From Apostichopus japonicus (lineage: Eukaryota; Echinodermata; Holothuroidea; Aspidochirotida; Stichopodidae), in contig NC_092563.1 of assembly GCF_037975245.1 (NCBI RefSeq), positions 1,207,001 through 1,271,000 on the forward strand: a stretch of 64,000 bases of DNA, given 5' to 3'. A program made the translations under genes and the position numbers. The first letter of the stretch is position 1; each line of letters begins with the position of its first letter. Positions 24,801 through 35,077 of the stretch are shown piece after piece. The notes beneath the pieces were generated by a model, which saw nothing but the letters and a program-made list of their open reading frames with translations, made no database searches and had not been told where the DNA came from.

Positions 24801-27800
24801 CTACAAAACAAACCAACTGCTGCTGAAGAAACAAAGTCTAAACATTCAAGAGTTCTGCTGCCTCCATTGGTCTTTATTATGACTTTTCTGTTAAATATCA
24901 TTGGTGATATGGATATTTTGGCTTCCAGATTAAAGGTGCGAATCAAGGTCTGGGAGGTAAATGCCCCTAAAAAGGTCAATGCCCGCTCCCTTATGCACAT
25001 ATTATATGACATCACTGTCACGCCAATACTTGTGTCCAAATGCTTCAAAACATGCCTTTTCTTTCATTGTTGATGTTGGGACTGGAAAATAACCTTTTCA
25101 TCCTGAATTAAAAGTCTTGAATTTTAATATATCAACACTGAGGGAACCCTGACGGATTGATAATCCAACACAATCGTAGTTTAGAAAAGGTGTTTCTGGA
25201 GGAATTTCTCAACCAAGGCTTCCTATACAATGAGTTTTCTCCTGGCAACTTGAATCCAGTGTAATGACCATTGGCTGGAAAATCACTTCTGATCCTTTGG
25301 ACTGCACATGATGGTAGCACAACCCTGACGTGTCTTGCTAGGAACCCCAAGTATCATTGAACCTGTTGACCGTAGGCTATGTATCTGTACTGCCTGGGAA
25401 AAAATTTATGAAAGTTCAAAATGTATTAATGTTGGCCTTGATGTCCACAATAACAAGCAGGCATACAATGTACAGTTATGGTTACATTTGTTGTGATTTT
25501 ACACCTTCCATGTATCATGAAACATTCTTTTGTTTCAGAAAATTGATTTGCAAAACTCCAGGCCAAAGTACTAGCCAAGTAATAATGAGTATGAAATAAC
25601 ACATATGCCTACCTAGCATGGCTGCATAATGCAACTTACATCCCCGAGCCAAACTTTCAGTAAGCAACCAACCCTACTAGTACTACACACTCTACATATG
25701 GGTTGTAAGTTACCGTAACACAACGCACAATACGGTTTAGGGTGTTCCGCGAATTCCAACAACACATGCACAAAATGGACTAGATTTTGTTTTTAAATGC
25801 TTCGTTAATAAATTCTTACCACGTTGTATGTTCCTTGCAATGTTTTCGAACGGATTTCTTCTTCGATATGTTGTGGAGCTTCAATTTCGGCTCGTTTAGC
25901 AGGCTCGAACTGATACGGTTCTAACACCTCCGCTCCACCCTCAACGTTCGGTTCAATATTGGAATGCCGCAATTGGTTCTGGATCCGCCATTTCACAGGA
26001 AATTTTGATTTGATATCGCACTTGTGATCGGTGTTTTGTTTAGTAACTACTAGTGGTATGTGTACTTGTCTACTGTGTACGTGAATGGTATGTTCGGAGG
26101 ATTGTAAGCAGCGACAACAAATGTGTTCAAAACGTGACGTCACATGACGTCATGCGAATCGGAAAATTTTCGAGTAAACAAAGTTTCAAACGCCGAAAAG
26201 GGTAAATTCATTCTCAATTTTCGACTTGAAAAATCAAGTTTTAAACTGGCAGATTGGTTGATACATGTTCTAGAGAACATTCTTTGATGGATCCCAAAAA
26301 TATAGGACTTTGAAATTTTCGTGTCATGGCCACTTTAACAGGATCTGTCCAAGTGGGAAAACTCTATAGACATATTGGGTTTCCAGTTTCAGTTAAATTA
26401 TGACTTCATGCTGTTAGCTCATGGCCAGTGTCTATTGTGAATGTGAAGATTACTTCTGCTTCATTTAATTGCTATTATGATGTGAAACCACAAGTCTGAT
26501 GGTGATTTAAGTCATATTAAAACGATTGGTAACTAGTCAAATGCCTTAAGTTTGCTCAGAATTTGGTAGATTTTGAATATCCTATATGTTTATTTTTTTC
26601 AAAAAGTCCTAAAGAGAAGCCAAGTGCTATAAATTTTCTACAAGACAAAAGTTGAGTCTTTTAAAAGAAATGAACTTCCTGTCTGCCCTAGTGTTTGAGT
26701 TGACAGCCTACTGTACTCTGGTGGTTACTAAGGCAGCAGTGGCTGACAAGTTAGAAATAATCAATATTTGGAATTGTGTTTCTCACACTTGTGATCGGTT
26801 AAACATTGAGGTGTATAGATCAATTTGTCTAAAGTCACACTTTTATTCTCATTACATTTAGCATCATAATTTTCAAGCCTCATGATTGCACACAATCTCC
26901 ACGGTTTAAGCAATCTTTCTTGGTACTATGTGTGTTGTAAATAACCACAGAACCATAACCTTTTACTTTTTCTTTTGTCAAAATTGTCGCCCATTCCCCA
27001 GGGATGGGAGTGGATGAAAATTCCAACCCAAACCCACCCTGTGTCCTGGTTCGTGTAAAACAGTAGGGAAAAGGACACTACTTTCTACCGGTCGACTTCC
27101 CCCTCACCTCCCCTTCCCCCTCAACTCTGTTAAATTGAACTTACTGAGTGGTTTATGCAATGGCAATGATGTGTATCCAAACCTTCTCCAGGCCCACCAA
27201 TGTGGTTCTTTAGCTACAGGTAAGACATCTGGATGCTGCACAAGTTTGTCCCATAGATCCGTAGTTCCGCACTTGTAGGATCCGATCTGATAGAAATACG
27301 GCAGACATCTCAAACTTCCTGCATCCTCCCAACATGGATTGCGATATTTAGATGAAAAATTGCTCTGAATATGATCAAACAGCTTAAAGGAAAAAAGGAA
27401 AAACAAAATGTTGAGACAATGTAAATAATTGTCATTTTGTTTACAGTGATTTTAGCAGAGATAGAAACAGATTTCAGGGACATTTTCCAATTCATAGTTT
27501 CGTGCTGTGAACATACAAAAGCACTTAATACATCAATCTTGGTCTCTTTCTTATCAAATGCTCACAATAATACAGTAACCAGAGTCACCTGAACTTCAAC
27601 ACTAAGTACGTTAGGTAACAAAATCTAGCCTGGGGGTGGTCCGTACTCTGTGGGGTGTTACCCAACTTAGCTGAGTTGCCAGATAAGTTTTGGTGGGTCA
27701 AGGGGTTTTCCATATGTTAGAATCTACAGTTTTGGAGCTTGCTGATGGAGATTAAATTTGTTATTATATTACTTTTAACATTAAGGCCTTAGCCCAAGCT

Positions 27801-30800
27801 AGCATTGATGCATTCTGAGCTTCGATTATGAGTTGGCCAAGGTTGGGTAACCGTTTGTCCTTATCAAAGATCCCGGTCATGGGCCTAAAAGTTTGTGGAC
27901 TAATTATCTAGCATACATTATATATGTTGCATGTCAGAATTTCATTAGAAGAAACATGCCTGGTACTTACAAGTGTAGGCTCAGCCTTAACACTTCTAGC
28001 AAAAACACATACTGTATGCTGAACATACAAGTGCACTAGATCTGAGCCTGGAGAGACAGAGTGCTTGGATTGTGAGGAACAGGTAAGGGAGGATTCCTCA
28101 TGGCAGTGAAGGAGATTAAAACCCATTATGGCCAGTCCTAGACCTATAAATATCAATTTCTTCCTCAAAACATTTTCCTATATAATAGTATAAAATGTTC
28201 ACCAGTCTACTGAACAAACAACAACATACAAGGTTAGCATACGGACCACACAAGTAGATTAAGAAATTAATCATCAGACCATGCAACATGCTGTAGGAAT
28301 TGAAGTCATTATCAACTTCCCATAATTAAATTAGATACATACAGACATGCACTGAGAATGATATTTCTTACCTGTCCCCTCAATATATATGCACTTTCCC
28401 CATCTACCTAAAATCCTCTAACAATGGTAGGCACTGCTTCATCTTCCTCCCTGACACATAATTTCTGAAGTCTCACAGGAATTGTTTGTTGGAATGTCAC
28501 ATAGAAGCAATTGACCAAACTCTGTATTAAATCCATCCTTTCATAAGGATGGAACCTATATTTACCTACCTCAGGCAGAAATGGCTTCCATTGATCTGGT
28601 GGAAGTCTACCAGATGAGGCATCCCCGGCTAGAGGTAACTCCCTCCTCTCATCGATTTGGTTCAACGATAGATTCTCGTGTAATGGCAGCGGTATATATG
28701 AGTCGTCGGGCCAATAAATGTACAGACATACACCCACTATGGCAAATGTAAGAATTACTACGTTAAACTGTTTTGACTGAAAATGAAAAAAATATGTGTG
28801 TAAATCAAACAGTTATTAATGGTCATCAATAACAGTGTGACTAAATCAGGCTTCTGCCAGTCAAGATATTTTGGAATCATTAACGCATCCAGCTACTCCG
28901 GAATGACCAAAAGGCTCACCAGATATATGAGGTTTGGAAAGAAATGTCTTATACGTTATACCATGATGCTGTCAACTTATATGTATATGGTTGCAACTGT
29001 AATGTGACAATTACACACAGCATATTATGAAGGAATCTAGTACATGTATCATTGTACACTTGTACTGATGTTTCACTATGATCATCATCATCATCTTTGT
29101 AATTCAAAATTTCATTTTAATAGTTGTAAACTGATCTACATGAAATGAACATCATATATGCGGGCGATTCCATATGTGTCGTACGACACACTTCTGAAAC
29201 ATTTTCTAATTCACACTCTTAATTGCTAATGATGTTCCATATTTTTGATAGTGAGGAGGGAGGTTGTACCCTAAGTATACTAATCATAAGCACATTTAAA
29301 GTTTTCAACATTCTTAGTGGGAAATAATTTGGGATTTTTTTGGGTTTCTTTAGGGATCGTTTTTTGGCTCCATATTTTTCTGTGTAAGCACAGCACAGTA
29401 GTTTTTCCCGCCTTTTCTCACACAAACCTCCATACAGGGTCCCTATACAATTTTGTCAATCTATCTGAATGTACTCCTATCACAGAAAATACACAAAAGC
29501 AGCAGGGACCATCTAGTAAATACTGTAACAATTTCTGCGCAATTTTTCAGCCAGGGACTCCAAATCTCTCAATTGCTCGCGTAGTCCGTTGGACGCAAAC
29601 TTTTTTAATACAAGAGAAACAAACCCCAAGTACACGCACTCACAATTAGACCTATGCAAAACATAACAAAATACATTTTTGAATGAACATCTTTCTGACT
29701 GTGTACCTGGGAGCAAATTTGTTTTCTCTAGTAATATTACTGGTATGTGACAAGAAGGCCTTAAGTAGAATGTTATGATATTTGTTTGCACACATACGAA
29801 AGCCTATACCACAAACTTAGTTGTAAGTGTGTGTCCTTGATGCAAGCAGTTTGAAGATTTAACGTCCCTGATTTTGCGTCCCTGGCTGAAACATTGCATC
29901 CCGGATGCAGAATCCTGCATTTGTAACAATGCTGGAACATACAAAATTTTACAACACAGTCTTGTGGACTTTTGTGGTTCACATCGATTAAGTGTTTTGC
30001 TCACTGTGGGATTTTGAAGGCTCTGGGAATTTGCTCTTTACATGAGCTAAAACGGTTATTTTGGTATGAAAATTTAGTCACATTTTGTCTGTCTCATAGA
30101 AAATAGTTTGGTCCCTCCTGGACATTTGATGACCCTCCCCTTAATGATCTAAATGTGATTAAGTTCTTGTTTATGGTTGATGAGTAAATACTAAAATGTA
30201 CTTTTCCTGTTTCATAACTGTTCAAAGATATATTAATTAGGAAGTATAACTTTCAAATCTCTAATAAAACAATTTCAATACTGTCATTTCTATCGATTCC
30301 TTCCCTTACGCACCAAAATGGCTCTAGTTAATGATATCGTTGAAATAGTTTATTTTAATTTAAGGTGAATGAATGAAAATAGCTTAAATATTTCACCATT
30401 GTTTGATTTCTGTGTTTAAATGATTCTGATAACCAGGGTAAATTTAATGGTGTTGGTCAGTGAGCACTGCATTGTATAGCATAACTAACACTGAAAACAT
30501 TTATGCCAGAGGCCATTGTTGTTTAGTTTTATTTGGCATAAATACTAATAGAATTCAATTAATCACTTTCTGACAACAAAATATGCTAGAAAAAAAAATG
30601 ATGCTTGCAACTTCCAGTTGGAGGTATTTAACTGGCACCTTACAGACATTCTGTTAAATTCAATTAAATTCTTCTCAAAGTTTGGGAATACAATCGAGGA
30701 TCAAAGTATCTATCATTTGTATTTTTGAAAAGTTTTTTTTTCTTTTTTAACTACTGTGGAACTGGCAATTTTTATACACAACAATTAATTGAAGGTATAC

Positions 30801-31711
30801 AGTAAACCAAAAAAACCTTCCCGTAACAATTATCAATAGTACTTATATTAGTGCTGGAAAGGTCGGGACTAGTCACATACTGTTCTTGTTCTACTATCCA
30901 AGCCACAATAAACTACAGTAGTTATAATTTGATACAACAATATAGATTTTTTGGCAAGAAATTCTCAGATGGTAAAATGACATTGTTTGTTATAACCAGT
31001 ACCATCCATGGCAGCTGTGTTGGTAAATGTAGAACAGAGTTGGTCAATGAAGTACAGGAACTCTACTGTACATTTCAATGGTTAACTGTGAATTTCACAT
31101 TCATGCCTGGCTAATTTATAACAGCTGCTTTTATCTCACAATTTGAACACAGACAACTTTGGATAGAATATGACTGAGAGCTGTAATAACCTGCAATCAA
31201 TACCGATGTACAATCAAATACTTTGTGGGATATATACCAGACTACCAGTCACACTGTATACAACAAATTGTATATTGGGTTCAATGAAAGTTAACTTGGA
31301 ACATAAATGTTTTAATTCCAATTTAGTGACAAAACTGATTAAAATATAGAGTACATATCTCCCTCCCTTCCTCCCCCCACCCCCAAAAAAGAAAAAGAAG
31401 CTACTGTATTACAGGGAAACCTATACATGAACAATGTGTGGACAAGGCTTCATAAGAGATTTTATACAAATTTCATTATATTGAATTAGGCTAAATTAAG
31501 AATAAAATGTTTCCTGTCCCTTCCAGCATCCTTTTGTCATCCCGCTTCCCCCTCCCCCTCCCCTCCCATTTTTTGGAAAAGGTAAAAAAAATGCTATATC
31601 AAATGTGATTAAAAATTTTGAACATTATTTAAGACATTCGCCAGGCAAAGACAGTAACATGAACTTTGAGGCCTAGAATGTACAAAATCAGTTTTTACTC
31701 ACATAAGCCAT
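15640..31711 (-). CDS. CHST15-like: CHST15-like carbohydrate sulfotransferase, gene A (8 exons)
   Basis: A type II Golgi sulfotransferase of the CHST15 (GalNAc4S-6ST-like) group, which moves sulfate from PAPS to sugar hydroxyls of chondroitin-type chains. Seven exons were joined by hand at GT-AG sites with matching phases: 28776-28570, 27382-27145, 20708-20592, 19655-19499, 17693-17531, 17061-16917 and 15824-15640. A nine-base first exon at 31711-31703 is only probable. The product would be about 406 residues. Near the N terminus is a single hydrophobic anchor (NVVILTFAIVGVCLYIYW). The 5' phosphosulfate-binding loop is KCGTTDLW (about residue 109) and the 3' PAPS site is RNPVDKLWTTYM (about residue 238). 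N-glycosylation sequons include NLS, NFS, NIT and NNS. At about 400 residues it is shorter than vertebrate CHST15 (about 560), lacking N-terminal length. Substrate is not deducible. A forward-strand tttatt (AATAAA on the gene strand) near 14645 could be its poly(A) signal. Confidence 0.88.
16917..17061 (-). CDS. CHST15-like: Gene A exon 7
   Basis: 145 bp, phase 0 in and phase 1 out, acceptor cctttcag, donor CTTG then GTAAGC. It encodes the conserved sulfotransferase region HLYQGKYAIYLREWV followed by ENIHVLRLEDW and RYLDLG. It aligns along its whole length with gene B exon 44092-44236, which has the same size. Confidence 0.92.
17531..17693 (-). CDS. CHST15-like: Gene A exon 6: end of 3'-PAPS site
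   Basis: 163 bp, phase 2 in and phase 0 out, acceptor cttcaaag, donor GGAAAC then GTGAGT. It completes the motif as KLWTTYM. In the standard RDPxxRxxS pattern the last position is serine; here it is threonine. The rest encodes a helical stretch with the cysteines of AACEKQ and RYCAF. It is two codons shorter than the gene B exon. Confidence 0.9.
18888..19477 (+). repeat. Minisatellite, 34-35-bp unit, about 17 copies
   Basis: The unit starts AGTAACAACAGAGTTCAGCT and ends in one of three variants: CCAGGCTAA, CCAGCCCA or CCTACCGA. Variants are interspersed (A A A A A B A A C B A C B B A A, then a final diverged copy), pointing to repeated unequal exchange. It lies in intron 5 of gene A, ending about 20 bp from the exon 5 donor. 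Confidence 0.95.
19499..19655 (-). CDS. CHST15-like: Gene A exon 5: start of 3'-PAPS site
   Basis: 157 bp, phase 1 in and phase 2 out, acceptor gaccaacag, donor CGACAA then GTAAGT. It encodes GDASISNLWGL near the start and KAKITAILRNPVDK at the end, so the 3'-phosphate-binding motif is split across the intron. The exon lies between two minisatellite arrays, one beginning about 20 bp past its donor and one about 150 bp upstream. Confidence 0.92.
19802..20122 (+). repeat. Minisatellite, 37-38-bp unit, 8 full copies plus a partial
   Basis: The unit begins GAGAAACTTATAAATGTAGC and continues TTTACTCAGGCAAAACT. Copies differ by G/T at the first base and by one extra A in AAAATG. It lies in intron 4 of gene A, on the other side of exon 5 from the 35-bp array. 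Confidence 0.95.
20130..20360 (+). repeat. Interspersed-repeat-like segment
   Basis: Text such as GTTTGAAGAAAATCGTCCCA followed by a CACACA/ACAGAC-rich stretch resembles the 3' parts of common invertebrate interspersed repeats. I cannot name the family from sequence alone. Confidence 0.35.
20592..20708 (-). CDS. CHST15-like: Gene A exon 4
   Basis: 117 bp, phase 1 in and out, acceptor ttttcag, donor TTTG then GTAGGT. It encodes residues from about 152 to 191, including NITGEGHDRSLQWYYNF and ending in SKLVFG. It carries two possible N-glycosylation sites. It has the same size as the gene B exon 48397-48513 and was found by splice-phase continuity; it is too short to stand out as an open frame. 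Confidence 0.88.
20952..21388 (+). repeat. Dispersed repeat, copy 2
   Basis: Second copy of the 2156-2600 sequence, in the same orientation, in intron 3 of gene A. It ends at TTTAA, where the THAP element at 21389 begins, so the element inserted into this copy. Confidence 0.85.
21698..21820 (+). pseudogene. THAP zinc-finger relic (truncated)
   Basis: Forty codons beginning MPQFCVVGGCSYTSSNKSI then FFRFPSKRTDVKRRRLW, closely following the THAP pattern MP..C...GC...SFFRFP....RR..W. It stops at TGA (21818-21820) before the second Cys-His pair. The downstream text has further stops. It is a transposase relic of the surrounding element. Confidence 0.75.
22216..22580. mobile_element. hAT-type MITE with perfect 8-bp target duplication
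   Basis: The ends are CAGTGGCGTAGGAA (left) and CAAGGGTGTAGGAA (right, opposite strand). They are flanked on both sides by GTCCGTTA (22208-22215 and 22581-22588), an exact 8-bp target duplication, the hAT signature. The 365-bp interior has no coding capacity and contains a G/C-rich inverted segment. Its text around 22270 (GGGGAGGGG...CCTTTGG) is shared with the MITE at 35863. It is nested inside the THAP element at 21389-22817. Confidence 0.9.
23588..23820 (+). pseudogene. Degenerate THAP zinc-finger coding relic
   Basis: The ATG opens MPVRCVVGGC, the usual first half of a THAP C2CH finger. It continues with ISLHPWLKDEK and ADFTGPSQYA, typical THAP spacing. The following Cys-x-His block (CSSEGSEHFTEAYYDPSFLL) is present but in another frame, so at least one frameshift has occurred, and a stop follows soon after. 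It is the probable DNA-binding domain of the transposase of the surrounding TTAA element. No intact transposase catalytic frame was recognised next to it. Confidence 0.75.
25132..25393 (-). pseudogene. P2X7 C-terminal (ballast-like) domain exon, broken
   Basis: After an acceptor tttttcccag the frame reads QYRYIAYGQQVQ, a TGA stop (25354-25356), then YLGFLARHVRVVLPSCAVQR and RSDFPANGHYTGFK. This follows the end of the P2X7 receptor cytosolic tail, where human P2X7 has the landmarks AYR, LPSC, RIR, EFP and YSGFK. The stop replaces a position that is usually Trp (TGG to TGA) and the Arg of AYR is Gly, so the copy is decayed. It belongs with the exon at 25991-25820; the zinc-binding middle exon was not found. 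Confidence 0.7.
25820..25991 (-). pseudogene. P2X7-tail-like gene relic, N-terminal exon
   Basis: An ATG at 25991 starts MADPEPIAAF. After a one-base frame slip the text continues IEPNVEGGAEVLEPYQFEP, an N-terminal signature of invertebrate 'P2X purinoceptor 7-like' proteins that carry only the cytosolic tail domain. The exon ends with a clean donor (AACGTG then GTAAGA). The open frame also extends upstream of the ATG to about 26143 without another Met. Confidence 0.5.
27145..27382 (-). CDS. CHST15-like: Gene A exon 3: 5'-PAPS-binding loop
   Basis: 238 bp, phase 0 in and phase 1 out (donor CTCA then GTAAGT). It encodes the start of the catalytic domain: NPCW, LPYFYQIGSYKCGTTDLW (5'-PSB with the K-G-T-T core), and the family block KEPHWWAWRRFGY. 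The gene B counterpart has exactly the same length and very similar residues. A glycosylation sequon, NFS, sits near the start. Confidence 0.92.
28570..28776 (-). CDS. CHST15-like: Gene A exon 2: membrane anchor and stem
   Basis: The acceptor is cattttcag and the donor is GAG followed by GTAGGT, giving 69 codons that start and end in phase 0. It encodes a short basic start (SKQ), a hydrophobic stretch of about 18 residues, then a hydrophilic stem with the sequon NLS, ending at DQWKPFLPE. The end aligns with DKWKPYLHE of gene B at the same intron. The frame has no ATG at its beginning, so an upstream exon must supply the start codon. Confidence 0.85.
31703..31711 (-). CDS. CHST15-like: Gene A candidate first coding exon (Met-Ala-Tyr)
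   Basis: The minus strand reads ATGGCTTAT followed by a GTGAGT donor in phase 0, which fits the phase-0 start of the next exon at 28776. Gene B also begins with a very short phase-0 coding exon of 7 codons, so a tiny cytoplasmic tail is plausible. No RNA evidence is available and other ATG-donor pairs exist. A stronger-looking donor (AAAG then GTAAGT, near 35167) follows an ATG but has the wrong phase. Confidence 0.35.
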
Positions 31712-33184
31712 GCTAAATGGAGTTGTACAGGATGAACAACTACTGTATTACCAGGTCACAAATCGCAAACAGTTTCATCCTACAATACTTAGAAATTCAT
31801 CTTCTCTCTGCTGACGTAGATGCAAGCTCTGTGATGCACACCTGTTGCAATCGGAAACATGTCTAAAGTAAGTTGATCAGGCAATACTAATCGATGATTT
31901 AAATATAAAATTGTCAAAAACTCAATACTTAAATTATTCATACAATTGATCTGGTTCTCAGAAGTATAACTGTGGTACCAGATGGGATCTGTGTTTAGTA
32001 CACTAAACACAGCACGTATACTGTGTTCTTGTTCTAACTTTTATCTGACATAAACTGATACTGTTTCACCAAAACTTTGGCAAAATGTTTTGTATGATAA
32101 AGAATGTTTCGTCTACTTTCCTTTTTCCAGTGGAGGGGGGGGGAGGGGACAGGAGGGGGGTGGGCACACAATTGCCCTCATGGGACATGGTGAAAGTTTT
32201 GTACCCATCTCCTTAGACATGGTGAGCAAAAAAAAATCAGAAAATCCTACATGCACATTGTCCACGTACTTTGTTGAAACATCCTATTACAAATAGGCCA
32301 TAGGGGCCCCTATAAAATTCCCTTCAGAAGTTAACAAATTTCATGCGTTTTTTTTCTACACATAAGGTTCTATGGGCTGCAGTAACAAGTATCATACATG
32401 TACATACTGATTATTCGTTATCATGTTATGTTGCCCTAGACCTGTATATATTTTCCCAAATAATAAATAATAATGATTGAACAATGCATTTGAATCATAA
32501 GTCATTATGCTCAATTTATTTAAATCTTGATTCAAAACATCTGTACACACTGGATAATTAAGTATTAGCTGACCAAATGCAAGCAATTCCATGCGAGAGG
32601 AGCCATATCACTAAAAAAAATGCATGCAACTAAAACAAACTTGGTGTCAAATGAATTCACTTTAAGTCTACAGTATATATATAAGATTTAGTTTCAGAAT
32701 TATTTTTTGGAAGCATTTTGGTACCTAAAATTAGGATGAAGTAATAATCATATTTTCATCCCAGAAATGTGATTTATTGTGATACGAAAGTACCTTCTAT
32801 TAAAACATACAAAAAAAGTACAAATGCCATCAAGTCCTGGTAGATGAGAGTTTAGGTCATGAAAAACTGATTGGAATTTTTTTTTTCCATGCATGTTTTG
32901 TCTCATTTCAGTGATAATAAATCAGCTTTTAACAACAAAAAAACAGTTATAATTTTAGTTAATAAAACATGTAGTTTAAATGACCAACAATAAGCCTTTA
33001 TTACGAGACGTATGTTCTCTTCATTTATTTATAAAAATTTGATGAAAATATGTCCTTCCATTACTATGTAGGTAACCGAAGGACAGAAACAGAATGACAC
33101 ATTTTATATTGATAAATTATGCAACATTTGTGGTCAGGGTTGAAAGAATGAAAACAAATGTATAAATACAGAAAGGTTAAGTAT

Positions 33185-33380
33185 AGTTTGAATGTTGCTA
33201 AGTGCATTGCTTGGTGGTGGTTTGGTGCTTTTGGGTGTGATTGTTGTGCTTTACAACATCTCTCCTTGAACATTGAACCTCCTTCAGTGAACTCCTTACC
33301 AAAATAGTTTAAATTTTGCTAAGTGTGTTGCTAGGTGTTTGTTTGGGGCTTTTATGAGTGTGACTACGATGCTATTGAAC
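33185..33380 (+). repeat. Diverged tandem duplication, about 120 bp
   Basis: TAGTTT.AAT.TTGCTAAGTG, then TTGCT.GGTG, TGCTTTT or GGCTTTT and a final GAACCT segment occur twice, from about 33184 and 33305, with many substitutions. Intergenic. Confidence 0.6.
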
Positions 33381-34722
33381 CTGTTTATTATCATGGACTA
33401 GACCTCCAGCATTAAGAGGTGTGCTAAGTTGCAACAGTAAGCCTATATAGTGAATACCAGCTTGAGTCTCCATGATGATCAATACTCCATTCCCAATTTA
33501 ACTTAGTAATACAGAAATACAGCACAGTACTGTATGCATACAACCAACTACATATATAAAGTGATATCTGAAGACAGTTGAGGAACCCGCGGTAGCTAGA
33601 GGACTTTTTAGTCAAAATTAAAGAAGCAAGGTTTACTTCCAGGAAACAGTCCAGCCACCGGAAAGGGATGCTTTTCTTTTGTTATTGCTACACCTGTACT
33701 CCTGGGAGGGTGATATGGTCAGGACTGTCGTATGGTGAAGTCTTTTCCCAGTCCACTGACTGACAATAGTTTTACTTTTCTATATAATTTCTGTTGATAC
33801 TTCCAATTTGAACACTTATTGGTTTGTCTTCTGTACTCAGACTCTAACATCTGTCATATACTAGACTACTTTACTTTTAATTTTTTGTAACCCTTATGCA
33901 TGCCCTCCTCACCCCCACCCCTCCCTCCTTGTCACTAGCATGAAGACAACTTTCAAGTTTTTCCTTCACCAGCTACTTTGTGTGCTGTGCTGTGCAGTCA
34001 GAACTTTCTTTAGCTACAAAATAGTTGTAACAAGATGAAAAGCTATGGACTGTAATATGCAATGTATCTATGTTATTTATGCATAAAAACTGGGGGGGTG
34101 GGTTTTATGTCAACATTTTACATGGAATTTTGTGTTCTTTTATTTAATTTTTAAAGTAGCTGTTATTGAGCTTGAAATAAAACATTTTCTTGAATATCAT
34201 TAGTTATGCTCCCTCTATATTCTTTGATTTTACATTTCATTGTACTTTGAAGGAGTTTTCTTACAAGTATCGTTAGTGTAAAACAAACATTGTTTATGCA
34301 ATTTATGTTATAAGTGTAAACCTTTTGTCCTTCCATTACATGTCCTTCCATTATCAATTATCAGTCACTTAAAGTCATTATATTTTTGTTTTAAAAATCA
34401 AAGGATTGCATTGATCAACTTTAAAATAAAAGAACCTTAATTAACTTCACAGGGTTTATGCCAAAACACTGTAAAGGTAAAAACCCATGTCCATTTTACC
34501 GCCCTTTGTTACCGAGCTCATCAATATTCATATTGAATGAAATGAAAAATATTCATACACACAAAGATGTGGCAATGGAACCTGATATTTTAAGTAATAC
34601 AATGGCAACTTTGATTTGATGGAATTAAGGAAAATGTTTGTGATACACATTAGTCAAAATGTCCTTCCATTACCATGGAATGCCCAAAAATAGATGGTCA
34701 TCCAGGTAGATATTCAATTTAA

Positions 34723-35077
34723 AGGCATTGAAGACTCGCCTCAAACCGTGTGCCGCGCTCTGAAAAAGTTAACTTTCCGTTGCTTGCAAGTGAAGTTTTC
34801 TGCTTGTTGCTACAAAATGCAGACAGTAATGAAACATGATACATTGTTATCTTTAGCTGAACCTGAGATGTCCATCGCTGTATCGTTTGTACAGTGTGCT
34901 GTGGGTATTGACCGCAGCTGTACTGACTGTACACTAGTGTCTAATTACCGACGGTAGCAAGCTGTGTGTATATTTCTGGGATCAATGGTGGTGTCTAACA
35001 CTTCTGTTACACCTCATTCGAAACTAGGTCAGATTACCGGCATGAGACGTTTCTTTGTACGCGAGTCTTCACATCCT
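34723..35077. mobile_element. TTAA-flanked MITE
   Basis: The left end after TTAA (34719-34722) is AGGCATTGAAGACTCGC and the right end on the opposite strand is AGGATGTGAAGACTCGC, followed by TTAA at 35078-35081. The 355-bp interior has open frames on both strands but none resembles a known protein. A non-autonomous piggyBac- or Kolobok-type element upstream of gene A. Confidence 0.8.

Larger units (their letters stand above)
23229..26334. mobile_element. TTAA-flanked DNA transposon, Kolobok-like, with THAP and P2X7-tail relics
   Basis: The left end is TTAA (23225-23228) followed by AGAGGCCATGACACGAAAA. The right end, read on the opposite strand, is AGTGGCCATGACACGAAAA, followed by TTAA at 26335-26338. 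That gives 19-bp terminal inverted repeats with one mismatch and a TTAA target duplication, spanning 3106 bp. TTAA targets are used by piggyBac and Kolobok elements; Kolobok transposases often carry THAP fingers, and a THAP relic lies at 23588. Minus-strand exons related to the P2X7 C-terminal domain lie in the right half. CRE-like TGACGTCA motifs lie inside both ends (about 23410 and 26135). Both coding relics are broken. The element sits in intron 3 of sulfotransferase gene A. Confidence 0.85.
28790..34700. other. Gene A first intron and upstream region
   Basis: If the tiny exon at 31703 is right, 28777-31702 is intron 1 and the remainder is promoter and intergenic DNA. Open frames here are short, overlapping on both strands, and show no domain. 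The only repeat read is the tandem duplication at 33185. Confidence 0.5.

Noticed and set aside
24641-25048. 135-codon minus-strand frame inside the TTAA element
   Set aside because: It contains no transposase motif and is not in phase with the P2X7-like exons; probably non-coding remnant.
34694-34957. 87-codon plus-strand frame with overlapping 71-codon minus frame
   Set aside because: Both lie entirely within a 355-bp TTAA-flanked MITE and resemble no protein.
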